Below are positions 42,031-49,924 of a stretch of DNA of 64,000 nucleotides, one piece after another; positions within the stretch are counted from its first letter, which is position 1, and each line of letters starts with the position of its first letter. The translations under genes and the position numbers were made by a program. The notes beneath the pieces were generated by a model. It was not told the origin of the DNA. It did not search any database and saw nothing but the letters and a program-made list of their open reading frames with translations. Location: NCBI RefSeq assembly GCF_017876625.1, contig NZ_JAGIOH010000001.1:3410001-3474000 (forward strand), in the 5' to 3' direction. The stretch comes from Streptomyces syringium. Lineage in GTDB: Bacteria; Actinomycetota; Actinomycetes; Streptomycetales; Streptomycetaceae.

Positions 42031-42261
42031 CACTCCTCCCTTCCCGGCCCGGGAGGGGCCCGAGAAGCCTTCCTTCTTCCAGTCTGGTCCTGACGGCTGG
42101 GCCACGCGAGATCTGGGCCGCACCGCCGGCCGTCCGGTCCTTGGGGGTTTGCAGGGTTATGGACCGCCGGAGAAGGCATCGAAACCGCTTTATCGCAGGT
42201 CAGGCCTGTGCAGATCGGAATCCGGTCTGCATAATCGCTGCCATTCGACGGAGGGACGACG

Positions 42262-43191
42262 GTGACGGCACAGCGCTGCCCTGACTGCGGTACGGAGCGG
42301 GACGCGGACAGCGGCCCCGGCTGCGGGTGCGCGCTGCGCGCGGGCGTGGACGCGGACGCCGTGACCGGGGGCTTCGATCCGTTGCGGATCAGGCCGTACG
42401 TCGCCCAGCCGGGGGTCGGGCCGTATGAGGACACCACGGCCGTGAGCATCACACCGGATCACGAGGCCGGCGCCGCCCCGGAGGACCTGGGCCTGTTCGC
42501 CCACCCCGCTCCCGGCGAGAGCAGGCCGCAGCGCGCCGACAGCCCGCGCGGACGCCGACGGAGCCGGAAGCGCCCTCTGGCCGCCGTGGCCGGGGCGGCG
42601 GTGGCGGTGGTCGCCGTCTGCGGCGGCCTGCTCGCCGCCGGCCTGCTCGGCGGCGATGACGAACGCGATCAGGCACGGCCGAACGACCTCGCGGGCGGCC
42701 CCACGGCGAACGCCTCCACCGGGGATGCCACCAAGGGCCCGACGCCGTCGGGCTCGGCCTCCCGGGCGACCGCGAAGGCGTCCGCGTCGCCGTCGCCGGG
42801 CAAGAGCGCCGACGCGAAGACGAGCGCGTCGCCCTCGGCCTCGGGAGCCCACCCGGCCTCGGCACGGACGCCCGTTCTCGCCGACGCCTCAAGCAACGCC
42901 TCGGCACCGTCGGGTGCCACGGCCCGCACTGCCCCGCCGTCGGACAACACGGCGGCCACGCTGAAGCAGGGCATGCGAGGCCCGGACGTCCTGGAGATGC
43001 AGCAGCGGTTGAACGAGGAGGGCGGCTGGCTCCTGGCTCCGGATGTCGTCCGGGAGGACGGCCACTACAGCGGCGAGGACGGCCACGCCGTGGCGGACTT
43101 CCAGCGGGACAACGGCATCAAGGGTGACCCTTCGGGCGTCTACGGCCCGAACACGCGCCGGGCGCTGGAAGCGATGACCAGCGAGCCGTAG
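42262..43191 (+). CDS. Membrane-anchored peptidoglycan-binding protein
   Basis: 309 residues. An N-terminal Cys pair set (CPDCGTERD then CGCAL) may bind zinc; one membrane helix lies at about 104-127; a Ser/Ala/Pro-rich stalk follows; a PG_binding_1 domain closes the protein (residues 233-305, LEMQQRLNEEGGW ... VADFQRDNGIKGDPSGVYGP). Topology: N-terminus in the cytoplasm, C-terminus in the wall. GTG start with GGAGG 7 nt away. It is immediately upstream of the tail locus, and may or may not belong to it. Confidence 0.75.
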   Translation: MTAQRCPDCGTERDADSGPGCGCALRAGVDADAVTGGFDPLRIRPYVAQPGVGPYEDTTAVSITPDHEAGAAPEDLGLFAHPAPGESRPQRADSPRGRRRSRKRPLAAVAGAAVAVVAVCGGLLAAGLLGGDDERDQARPNDLAGGPTANASTGDATKGPTPSGSASRATAKASASPSPGKSADAKTSASPSASGAHPASARTPVLADASSNASAPSGATARTAPPSDNTAATLKQGMRGPDVLEMQQRLNEEGGWLLAPDVVREDGHYSGEDGHAVADFQRDNGIKGDPSGVYGPNTRRALEAMTSEP

Positions 43192-43213
43192 CCGTGACCC
43201 CACGGGCCGGTGA

Positions 43214-43263
43214 TTGCGAGCTCGAAACTTCTAGTTGCGTGCTCGCGCGATCTCGTTCACAAT
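43214..43263 (+). promoter_or_regulatory. Tail-operon promoter with twin operator
   Basis: TTGCGAGCTCG (43214-43224) and TTGCGTGCTCG (43235-43245) repeat at a 21-bp spacing, two helical turns. The second overlaps a likely -35 (TTGCGT), followed 17 nt later by CACAAT as -10. The motif recurs in the XRE/Wbl intergenic region. The remaining bases to 43445 are GC-rich leader. Confidence 0.55.
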
Positions 43264-43445
43264 AAGTGCAGCGGCGGAGCTGCGCCCACAACAGGGCGGC
43301 GGCTACCGCCGCTTCGCGTTGGGCGGCCGGTGCATACGGGCCGCATACGGCAGCCCGCTCTCCCTACCGCACCGCTCGCCTCCGCGCCGCGCCGCACGCG
43401 CCGGCCGCCCGACGCACCCGCCGCCCGCACGAAAGGAGACCGCAT

Positions 43446-43853
43446 GTGAATGAGGCCCTGCTCTCGTTCCCCGATGTGGAACGCCTCATCGTCGAGAACC
43501 TGAAGTACCGGCCGGAACTGGCCGGGGTGGTTGTCGACAACCGTCCGCCCAACGGCTTCGACGGTACGCAGAAGGTGGTGCTGGTCTCCCGGACCGGCGG
43601 CGCCTGGGTCGACGATCTCCATCTCGACCAGCCCCTCGTCGAGTTGGAGGTCTACGGACCGGACAAGACGACGGCACACACCGTGTCGCTGTCCGTCCGC
43701 GCCGCGCTCCTCCAGCTCCGCGGCACCGTCTACGGGACCGCGGTCGTCACCGACGTCGTCGAGACCGAGGCCGTGCGCTGGCTGCCGGACTACAACCGGC
43801 CCGCCGGCAATCGCTACCTCACCACAGTGCGGTTCTCGCTCCGCCCGGCCTGA
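43446..43853 (+). CDS. Phage tail terminator-like protein
   Basis: 135 residues, first gene of the tail operon. Size, position before the tube gene and fold pattern (LSFPDVERLIVENL; then a beta-rich middle and end RYLTTVRFSLRPA) suit the siphophage tail terminator/completion proteins that cap the tube at the head-proximal end. GTG start with AAAGGAG upstream. In a full phage the head genes would lie before it; here a PG-binding gene does. Confidence 0.65.
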   Translation: MNEALLSFPDVERLIVENLKYRPELAGVVVDNRPPNGFDGTQKVVLVSRTGGAWVDDLHLDQPLVELEVYGPDKTTAHTVSLSVRAALLQLRGTVYGTAVVTDVVETEAVRWLPDYNRPAGNRYLTTVRFSLRPA

Positions 43854-43959
43854 CCGGACCGAGCACCCGCGCTTTCCCCACAGGCCCTGCCGCACACCGG
43901 CGGGGCCTTTGTCGTACCCCGCACCACCTCACACATCACTCTCATCAAGGAGAACCCCC

Positions 43960-44535
43960 ATGCCCGGTATGAACCCGAGCGAGATCCGCGTTGCCGGCAC
44001 CGGCCGCATCCTCGTCGCCAAGGTCGGCACCGACGCCCCCCTCGACACCACCACCGAGTGGAGCGCGGCCTGGCACGACCTGGGTTACACCAGCACCGAC
44101 GGTGTGAAGTTCGGCCGCAAGGGCAAGACCGCCAACATCGACACCTGGCAGTCGCTCACCCCGGCCCGCACGATCTACACCGAGCGCGAGCTGACCCTGA
44201 AGTTCGGCATGCTCCAGCTCAACGAGGACACCCTGCCGTTCTTCTTCGGTGGCGGCGACGTCGCCGAGACCGCCCCGAACTCGGGCATCTACAAGTACGA
44301 GATCCAGAGCGACCAGGGCGAGGACGAGCGCGCCCTGGGTCTGGAATTCACCGACGGCGCCGACGTCCGCTACCGCTTCGTCGTGCCGCGCGGTCTGGTC
44401 ACGGTCAGCGATGACATGGACCTCAACCGCAAGGGTGCGGTCAAGCTGGGCGTCACCTTCACGGCGATGGCCTCGAAGGCGGGCGCGCCGCTGGCGACCT
44501 GGCTGATGAAGGACAAGGCGTTCGCGGCCAAGTAA
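43960..44535 (+). CDS. Major tail tube protein
   Basis: 191 residues starting MPGMNPSEIRVAGTGRILVA. The pattern (WHDLGYTSTDGVKFGRK, repeated ELTLKFG-like strands, ALGLEFTDGADVRYRFVVPR) is that of siphophage major tail proteins of actinobacterial phages, which stack as hexameric rings. No extra Ig-like domain is present. Strong AAGGAG ribosome site, as expected for the most abundant tail protein. Confidence 0.8.
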   Translation: MPGMNPSEIRVAGTGRILVAKVGTDAPLDTTTEWSAAWHDLGYTSTDGVKFGRKGKTANIDTWQSLTPARTIYTERELTLKFGMLQLNEDTLPFFFGGGDVAETAPNSGIYKYEIQSDQGEDERALGLEFTDGADVRYRFVVPRGLVTVSDDMDLNRKGAVKLGVTFTAMASKAGAPLATWLMKDKAFAAK

Positions 44536-44661
44536 GGCCGTAGTCCGGCCTTTCCCGCGGATCTTTCCCGCGGACCACATGAACAGGGCCGCCGCCCCGC
44601 GCTCTCCCCGACGCGGGGCGGCGCCCGACCCTTTACTTCTCTTCTCTCAAGGAGCAGCACC

Positions 44662-44952
44662 ATGTCCGGATTCGACGTCAACGCGGCCCGCGCCCAGCGC
44701 ATGGAGGCCCACGGCAAGTCGTGGTCGTTCCAGCTCGACGGCGACACCTTCGAACTCCCCACCGAGATCGGCCACCGCACGGCGCGCGCGCTGCGCGACC
44801 TCGACGACAACGACGTCGACGGGCTGCTGGGGCTGCTGCTGGGCGAGAAGCAGTTCAAGCTCTTCGTCGAGCATGACGTGACGATGCAGGACATCGCCGC
44901 GATCCTTGAGGCGTACGGCAAGGAGACCGGGCTCGGCCTGGGGGAAGACTGA
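44662..44952 (+). CDS. Tail assembly chaperone, short form
   Basis: 96 residues, product of normal termination. Corresponds to the gpG-type chaperone that coats the tape measure during tail assembly. Acidic and helical (ELPTEIGHRTARALRDLDDN). It ends at a TGA just after the slippery site GGGGGAA, where some ribosomes shift back one base to make the longer form. Confidence 0.8.
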   Translation: MSGFDVNAARAQRMEAHGKSWSFQLDGDTFELPTEIGHRTARALRDLDDNDVDGLLGLLLGEKQFKLFVEHDVTMQDIAAILEAYGKETGLGLGED

Positions 44953-45365
44953 GCCTCGACGCGTTCGTAGAAGAACACGCCGAGGCTCTGGAAGCCGATC
45001 TGCTGCGGCATTACGGCGTGGACTTGCTGGACTGGCACCGGGGGTCGCTCTCGACGCGACGGCTTTCGGTGCTGGTCAAGCACATGCCACGCGATAGCGC
45101 CGTGAACCGTGATTTGCACGGGGAAGCCGTGGAGTGGGATGCGTCGACGCATTTGCTTGCGGCGGCGGTTGATCACCTGGCGGTGGCCAACTGGATCACT
45201 GCCACGATCAACAGTGGCGAGGACTCCGATGGTATGGAATACCCGGATCCCGTACCGAGGCCGAACCTCGCAAACTCGAACCCGGAAACGGATTCACTCC
45301 GTGACGAAGGCCTCGACTCTGACACGCTGCCGGCACCAGCCGATCTGGCACGATTCTTCGCTTGA
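44662..45365 (+). CDS. Tail assembly chaperone, -1 frameshifted long form
   Basis: About 234 residues: 95 codons in the first frame, then 139 in the -1 frame (continuing RLSLDAFVEEHAEALEADLL). The gpGT-type extension recruits tail tube protein to the chaperoned tape measure. The second frame stays open from the slip site to the stop with no good start of its own, supporting production by frameshifting. The pair is normally directly before the tape measure; here two extra genes intervene. Confidence 0.78.
44940..44987 (+). promoter_or_regulatory. Programmed -1 frameshift signal
   Basis: Slippery GGGGGAA at 44940-44946 (zero-frame codons GGG GAA), 5-nt spacer, then a stem-loop: AGCCTCG (44952-44958) pairs with CGAGGCT (44981-44987), and inner bases extend it by four or five pairs. 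The spacing and structure fit a -1 frameshift stimulator. Confidence 0.75.
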
Positions 45366-45411
45366 GAAAGAGATTGACGGGCTCAGCGCCCCGCCCCTCG
45401 CTTTCCACTTG

Positions 45412-45831
45412 TCAGGAGATTACCCACCTGATGAGGACGTACAAGATGGGCAGCGCGCCGATCACTCCAGCAAGCACTTCACCCCTCAAATGCTCGAAGC
45501 GGGGATGATGGGAGGCGAGAAAGACCTGGTGCGGCCTCTTCAGGTCATAGGAAATCAAGACCGTGGACCCCACTTCGGCGACTACACCCTTGGCGCGCAG
45601 TAGAACCTTCCGGTCCTCGCCGGCTACAGGGCTTCGACTGAGCAGGTGCCGCACCACACCACCTGGCTCATCGTTCAGCGCCTGACAATCAGCAGGGACC
45701 GTCACTCTTCTGCGGTAAGCGAGGGTGTCGGCGAGAGCCAACACCGCCCCGAACAATAGCCACGCGCATCCGAACGCAAATATCAACCAGACGGCAGCCG
45801 ACAGGGGACCTTCGAGTGCTTCAGCTCTCAC
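45412..45831 (-). CDS. Small membrane protein, inserted in the tail operon
   Basis: 139 residues on the strand opposite to the tail genes. Hydrophobic segments lie at about 13-36 (VWLIFAFGCAWLLFGAVLAL) and 119-138. The middle (about 40-115, with GVVAEVGSTVLISYDL) looks extracellular or wall-facing and loosely resembles DUF3592 proteins. It has the look of a phage moron: opposite strand, not needed for the tail, base composition a little lower in GC. Possible immunity or exclusion role is speculation. GTG start. Confidence 0.65.
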   Translation of the reverse strand: MRAEALEGPLSAAVWLIFAFGCAWLLFGAVLALADTLAYRRRVTVPADCQALNDEPGGVVRHLLSRSPVAGEDRKVLLRAKGVVAEVGSTVLISYDLKRPHQVFLASHHPRFEHLRGEVLAGVIGALPILYVLIRWVIS

Positions 45832-45965
45832 TTGCGGTTTTCCTTGCCTCGCGAACAGCAGAAATCGGGCATATGTTCGCCAACACTAGAGCCTGGCCTG
45901 ACCACCCGTCAACCCGATGCACACTCGCATGACTTCAGAATCCGAAAGGAGTGAACGCTCCGGTC

Positions 45966-46508
45966 ATGACAACACCAACGATCGAGGATCGACTCAGCAA
46001 AGTCGAAAGCGATCTGGCCAATAAATCAGCCAAGCCAGCCGACATAAAGAACGACGCACCATCCGTAAACTGGACCGACTGGAAAGTAAACTGGAGCAAG
46101 TGGGTCGAAATAATCGTCGTTACCAAGATAACGGCGATATTCACGCTGGGCCTCCCCAAGCTCTTCAGCATCGACACCGCGATCGAGAAGCAGTTCAAGC
46201 TCGAGCGCAACAAATGGGGCTTCCTTTGGAAAAAGCCCGAGAACCCTCTGGACGAACAGGTCCTGCGCATAGACGCACTGGAACCCGAGGTGCGCCGAAA
46301 CACGACAAACATACGTCTACTGCAGGGTGCCGACCGAAATATTCACCTACGCATCGACGGAATCGAAAGACGTCGGTCCGAAACCCGCAATCAAGTGAGT
46401 ACCGGCGACCGGGCGCAACGCCGCCCGACGCCTGTCGGCGGAAATGAGGCTGCTCGAATACGCGACCTCGAACTGCGTGTCACGAACCTGGTGCGCGCAC
46501 TGGGTTAA
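45966..46508 (+). CDS. Unknown membrane/coiled-coil protein between chaperone and tape measure
   Basis: 180 residues. An acidic N-terminal helix (TIEDRLSKVESDLANK) is followed by a probable membrane segment at about 46-66 (KWVEIIVVTKITAIFTLGLP) and a charged coiled-coil end (RIRDLELRVTNLVRALG). It is visibly richer in A and T than the other tail genes, particularly in the first 150 bases, so probably acquired later. The start is uncertain: an ATG 14 nt after AAGGAG, or a GTG at 45951 that overlaps that site. No family recognised. Confidence 0.6.
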   Translation: MTTPTIEDRLSKVESDLANKSAKPADIKNDAPSVNWTDWKVNWSKWVEIIVVTKITAIFTLGLPKLFSIDTAIEKQFKLERNKWGFLWKKPENPLDEQVLRIDALEPEVRRNTTNIRLLQGADRNIHLRIDGIERRRSETRNQVSTGDRAQRRPTPVGGNEAARIRDLELRVTNLVRALG

Positions 46509-46557
46509 CCGGGTAACCCACCAGTCGCCCGGATGACCAACTGAATTGGGGTAGAAC

Positions 46558-47631
46558 GTGTCCCTAGTGCAATCCCTCGGCAGAGCCTCCGGCGCTGCCC
46601 GAGGTTTCAAAACCAACCTGGAAGGCGCCGGCCGCTCCGCCGGCACCCTCGGCAAGCAAGCCGGCACCGCCAACACCAACGTCGGCAAAATCAAGAACTC
46701 CGCCAAGCAGTCCACCCGCGAGCTCAAGGGCATGAAGACCGCCGCCGACCAGGCGGCGAAGTCGGTCGCCAAGGTCGGGAAGGAAGCCGGCAAGGGCGGG
46801 CAGTCCATGGGCAAGTTCCAGGGCGGGCTCAAGAAGGCCGACGGTGGGTTCAAGGGGCTCAACAAGTCCATGAAGGGCAACGTCATCGGGACGCTGCTCG
46901 AACTCTTCGCACCGCTCATCGAGAAGGTCGTCACCATGGCGTCCAAGTCGAAGGCGATGCAGAAGGTCATGAAGGTGGCGTTCGACGTCATCGGCAAGGT
47001 CGTCTCGACCGTCATGAAGGCCATCGGGCCCATCATGAGAGCCACCGGGAAGATCATCTCCGGTGTGTGGAACGGCATCAAGGCCGCGATCCTGCCCATC
47101 GCCCTGTGGATCGGCTCCGCCATCCCCGGTGCGTTCAACACCGTCAAGGACGCGCTGTCCAGCGCCTGGGGCGGGCTGTCCCGCTTCGCGGGTGGTGTCT
47201 TCGACGGGATCATGTCGGCGGTCAAGTCACCGCTCAACGGTGTGATCAGCCTGATCAACGGTGCCATCGGCGCGCTGAACGGCATCAAGGTCTCCATCCC
47301 CGGCTGGGTGCCCGTCGTCGGCGGCAAGACCTTCGGGGTCAGCATTCCCCGGATCCCGATGCTCGCCGAGGGCGGCATCGTCGCGCCGCGCAGCGGCGGC
47401 GTGCCCGCGATCGTCGCCGAGGCCGGTGAGTCCGAGGCCGTCATGCCGCTGTCGAAGCTCGACCGGCTGCTGACCCGTACCGCCGTGCAGTCCCGTCTCG
47501 CCTCCGCCGGCGCGCTCGGCAACGGCACGCAAGGCAATGGCTTCCACATCGAGAACTACTACGCCACGTCGTCCAGCGACCCCAAGGACACTGCCATGGC
47601 GCTGATGTTCCTCGCCAAGGCCCGCGGGTGA
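46558..47631 (+). CDS. Short tape measure protein 1
   Basis: 357 residues, far shorter than usual siphophage tape measures (about 700 to over 1500). N-terminal Ala/Lys-rich helix, hydrophobic middle (LLELFAPLIEKVVTM, then ILPIALWIGSAIP), then the tape-measure C-terminal signature PMLAEGGIVAPRSGG and GESEAVMPLSKLDRLL, ending IENYYATSS and LMFLAKARG. Tape measure length sets tail length; about 0.15 nm per residue would give roughly 50 nm. It is a tandem paralogue of the next gene. GTG start. Confidence 0.75.
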   Translation: MSLVQSLGRASGAARGFKTNLEGAGRSAGTLGKQAGTANTNVGKIKNSAKQSTRELKGMKTAADQAAKSVAKVGKEAGKGGQSMGKFQGGLKKADGGFKGLNKSMKGNVIGTLLELFAPLIEKVVTMASKSKAMQKVMKVAFDVIGKVVSTVMKAIGPIMRATGKIISGVWNGIKAAILPIALWIGSAIPGAFNTVKDALSSAWGGLSRFAGGVFDGIMSAVKSPLNGVISLINGAIGALNGIKVSIPGWVPVVGGKTFGVSIPRIPMLAEGGIVAPRSGGVPAIVAEAGESEAVMPLSKLDRLLTRTAVQSRLASAGALGNGTQGNGFHIENYYATSSSDPKDTAMALMFLAKARG

Positions 47632-47676
47632 ATCGCGTGAAGGCAGTCCCCGTTCCCGAGGGGAGGAAAACCCACC

Positions 47677-48858
47677 ATGGCGGCAGCGATGGCCATCGCC
47701 CGAGCCCCGCGCAACCCACTCGCCAACTCCGCTGGAGCCTTCCGTAACTTCGGTACCGCCCTCAGCCAGGCCACCCGCGCGATCCGTACCGGCCAGACCG
47801 GCATCCGCAACGCCTCCCGTGCCGCCGACCGCATCAAGTCCTCCACCGGTCAGGCCGGCAAGGACGTCAAGCAGTTCGGCACCGGGGCCACCGCCGCCGG
47901 GCGTGCCGCCACCGCGCTCGGCAAGCAGGCCGGGACCGCCAACGCCGGCATCCTCAAGTCGAAGACCGGCGCCCAGCAGTCGACGCGGCTGCTGAAGAAC
48001 ATCAAGCGGCAGTCCGACGGCGCCACCAAGTCCATCGCCCTTCAAGGCAAGGGCGCGGGCATCATCGGGCGCATCACGGGGGTCCTCGGCGGCAATCTGA
48101 ACATCGCCTCCAAGGTCATGACGGCCGTCAACCTCGTCATGAAGACCAACCCCTTCGTCCTCGTCGCCACGCTCCTCGCCCCGTTCGCCGTCCAGCTCAT
48201 CGAGTTCGCGATGGATTCGGAGCTGGGTCAGCAGCTCATGGAGACGGTCTTCACCACCGTCGGCGACCTGATCGACGCGGCGCTGACCGTGATCGTCCCG
48301 GTCGTCACCGCCTATGTCACGGTGATCAAGGGCGTCTGGGACGCGGTCGGCAATGTCATCAAGCCCGTCGTCAAGTGGGTCACCAAGTCCATCCCGGACG
48401 GGTTCCACAAGGTCAACTCCGCGATGGAGAAGGCCCTCCACGGCATGGGCGACTTCCTCCAGACCGGGTTCCAGATGGTCGTCGGCGTCGTCAAGGGTCC
48501 GCTCAACGGGCTCATCGCCTTCGCCAACTGGGTGATCGACGGTCTCAACAGCCTCAGCTTCAGCCTCTTCGGCAAGAAGTTCGGGGTGCACCTGTCGAAG
48601 ATCCCGATGCTCGCCCAGGGCGGCGTGGTCACCCCTCGCGACGGCGGTGTGCCCGTGATCCTCGCCGAGGCCGGCGAGGCCGAGGCCGTTCTGCCGCTGT
48701 CGGCGCTCGACCGGCTGCTCGCCCGCACCGCCGAGGCCGCCCGCTCGGTGCCCGGCGCCCGCCCGGCGCCCCGGCGCATCGAGAACTACTACGAGCCCGA
48801 GAACCGCGGCTCCCACGGCATCGCCGAGGACCTGCTGTTCCTGGCGCACACGACGTAA
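47677..48858 (+). CDS. Short tape measure protein 2
   Basis: 393 residues, same design as the preceding protein: shared N-terminal LGKQAGTAN and QSTRxLK motifs, hydrophobic middle, PMLAQGGVVTPRDGG, GEAEAVLPLSALDRLL and terminal IENYYEPEN with LLFLAHTT. It has about 70 extra N-terminal residues. Tandem duplicated tape measures are unusual; the two may form a mixed core or one may act as a plug or membrane-pore protein. Starts 45 nt after tape measure 1. Confidence 0.75.
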   Translation: MAAAMAIARAPRNPLANSAGAFRNFGTALSQATRAIRTGQTGIRNASRAADRIKSSTGQAGKDVKQFGTGATAAGRAATALGKQAGTANAGILKSKTGAQQSTRLLKNIKRQSDGATKSIALQGKGAGIIGRITGVLGGNLNIASKVMTAVNLVMKTNPFVLVATLLAPFAVQLIEFAMDSELGQQLMETVFTTVGDLIDAALTVIVPVVTAYVTVIKGVWDAVGNVIKPVVKWVTKSIPDGFHKVNSAMEKALHGMGDFLQTGFQMVVGVVKGPLNGLIAFANWVIDGLNSLSFSLFGKKFGVHLSKIPMLAQGGVVTPRDGGVPVILAEAGEAEAVLPLSALDRLLARTAEAARSVPGARPAPRRIENYYEPENRGSHGIAEDLLFLAHTT

Positions 48859-48884
48859 ACGAGAAGGTGAGGGCCACGCAACCC

Positions 48885-49811
48885 ATGCCCCCGACACAAA
48901 TGAACACGGCCACCGCACCCCCCGGCTCACTGATCACCCGTGATGGGCAGATCCAGTGGGCCGGACTGCTTTTCGGCCCCGGTACCGACTACGAGATCGC
49001 CGACAGCGGGCTCACCGGCTGGGCCGACCTGCCCGGCCTCGACAGCGGCGACGTCCTGCGCCCCGACCAGCACGGCGCCTGGCCGGGCTCCCAGTGGTCC
49101 CAGGCCCGTACCGTCACCGCGCCCGTCTGGCTGCTGCCCGACCAGCCGTCCCGGGCGGCGGCCGTCGCCGCGCAGTTCCGGGCCGCCACCTCCGTGCACA
49201 GCGGCGAGCAGTGGCTGGCCGTGCGGCTGCACGGCGAGACCCTCGCCTGCCGGGCCCGGGTCAACCAGCGTTCCATCCCCCAGGACCGGATGTTCGTGAC
49301 GCACGGCGCCGCCAAGGCCACCGTGCAGTGGGTCTGCGCCGATCCGCGCCGCTTCTCCGTCGACGAACAGACCGAACGGACCGGCCTGCCCACCCCCGAA
49401 CGCGGCCTCGGCTGGGACCGGGAGCAGGGCCTGAAATGGCCGCTGAACTGGGGAGACATCACCTCCACCGGCATCGTCACCGCGGTCAACGACGGCGACG
49501 CCCCGGCGAACCCCGTGATCGAGTTCCGCGGTCCGGTGCGCCGCCCGTCGCTGACCCGCCTCAGTGACGGCCTGCGCATCGAGTACGACCTCAAGCTGGC
49601 CGCCTCCGATGTGCTGACGATCGACACCAACGCGGGCACGGTCGTGCTCAACGACTCCGCCTCCCGCATCCACACCGCCACCGCCTGGTCGACGCCCGAG
49701 CAGCTCTTCCAACTGGAGCCCGGCTCCACCGCGTTGGCGTTCCGCGCCGCGCCCGGACCGGTCGACCCCGCCGCCTCGGTGGCCGTCACCTGGCGCAACG
49801 CGCACTGGTAG
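48885..49811 (+). CDS. Distal tail protein (Dit)-like
   Basis: 308 residues. Position directly after the tape measures and the layout (N-terminal LITRDGQIQWAGLLFGPGTD; then a band of strands with RSIPQDRMFVTHGAAKATVQ; C-terminal galectin-like half) fit Dit proteins that join tube and hub. Start uncertain: ATG used here, with GGTGAGG 12 nt upstream; a GTG six codons earlier is possible. Confidence 0.65.
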   Translation: MPPTQMNTATAPPGSLITRDGQIQWAGLLFGPGTDYEIADSGLTGWADLPGLDSGDVLRPDQHGAWPGSQWSQARTVTAPVWLLPDQPSRAAAVAAQFRAATSVHSGEQWLAVRLHGETLACRARVNQRSIPQDRMFVTHGAAKATVQWVCADPRRFSVDEQTERTGLPTPERGLGWDREQGLKWPLNWGDITSTGIVTAVNDGDAPANPVIEFRGPVRRPSLTRLSDGLRIEYDLKLAASDVLTIDTNAGTVVLNDSASRIHTATAWSTPEQLFQLEPGSTALAFRAAPGPVDPAASVAVTWRNAHW

Positions 49812-49900
49812 GAGTCCGCCTCCTTCCACCACGGAGCCCGCCTCCTTCCACCACAGAGGCCGCCGCCTTTCCGACCACAGGGCCCGCCGCCTTCCACCAC
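49811..49900 (+). repeat. Four tandem 22-24 bp repeats
   Basis: Spacer between the Dit and minor tail genes made of four near-copies of GGAGCCCGCCTCCTTCCACCAC (units at 49811, 49833, 49855 and 49879). The first two differ at one base. Probably slippage or recombination sequence; not coding. Confidence 0.8.
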
Positions 49901-49924
49901 CCCGCACACCACCTGGAGAACGGT

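Noticed and set aside
46558..48858. The two tape measures as one gene split by a frameshift
   Set aside because: Each has its own N-terminal motifs, its own complete C-terminal signature and its own ribosome-site region, so they are tandem paralogues.
49811..49900. CRISPR-like array
   Set aside because: The repeats abut each other with no spacers and there are no cas genes.
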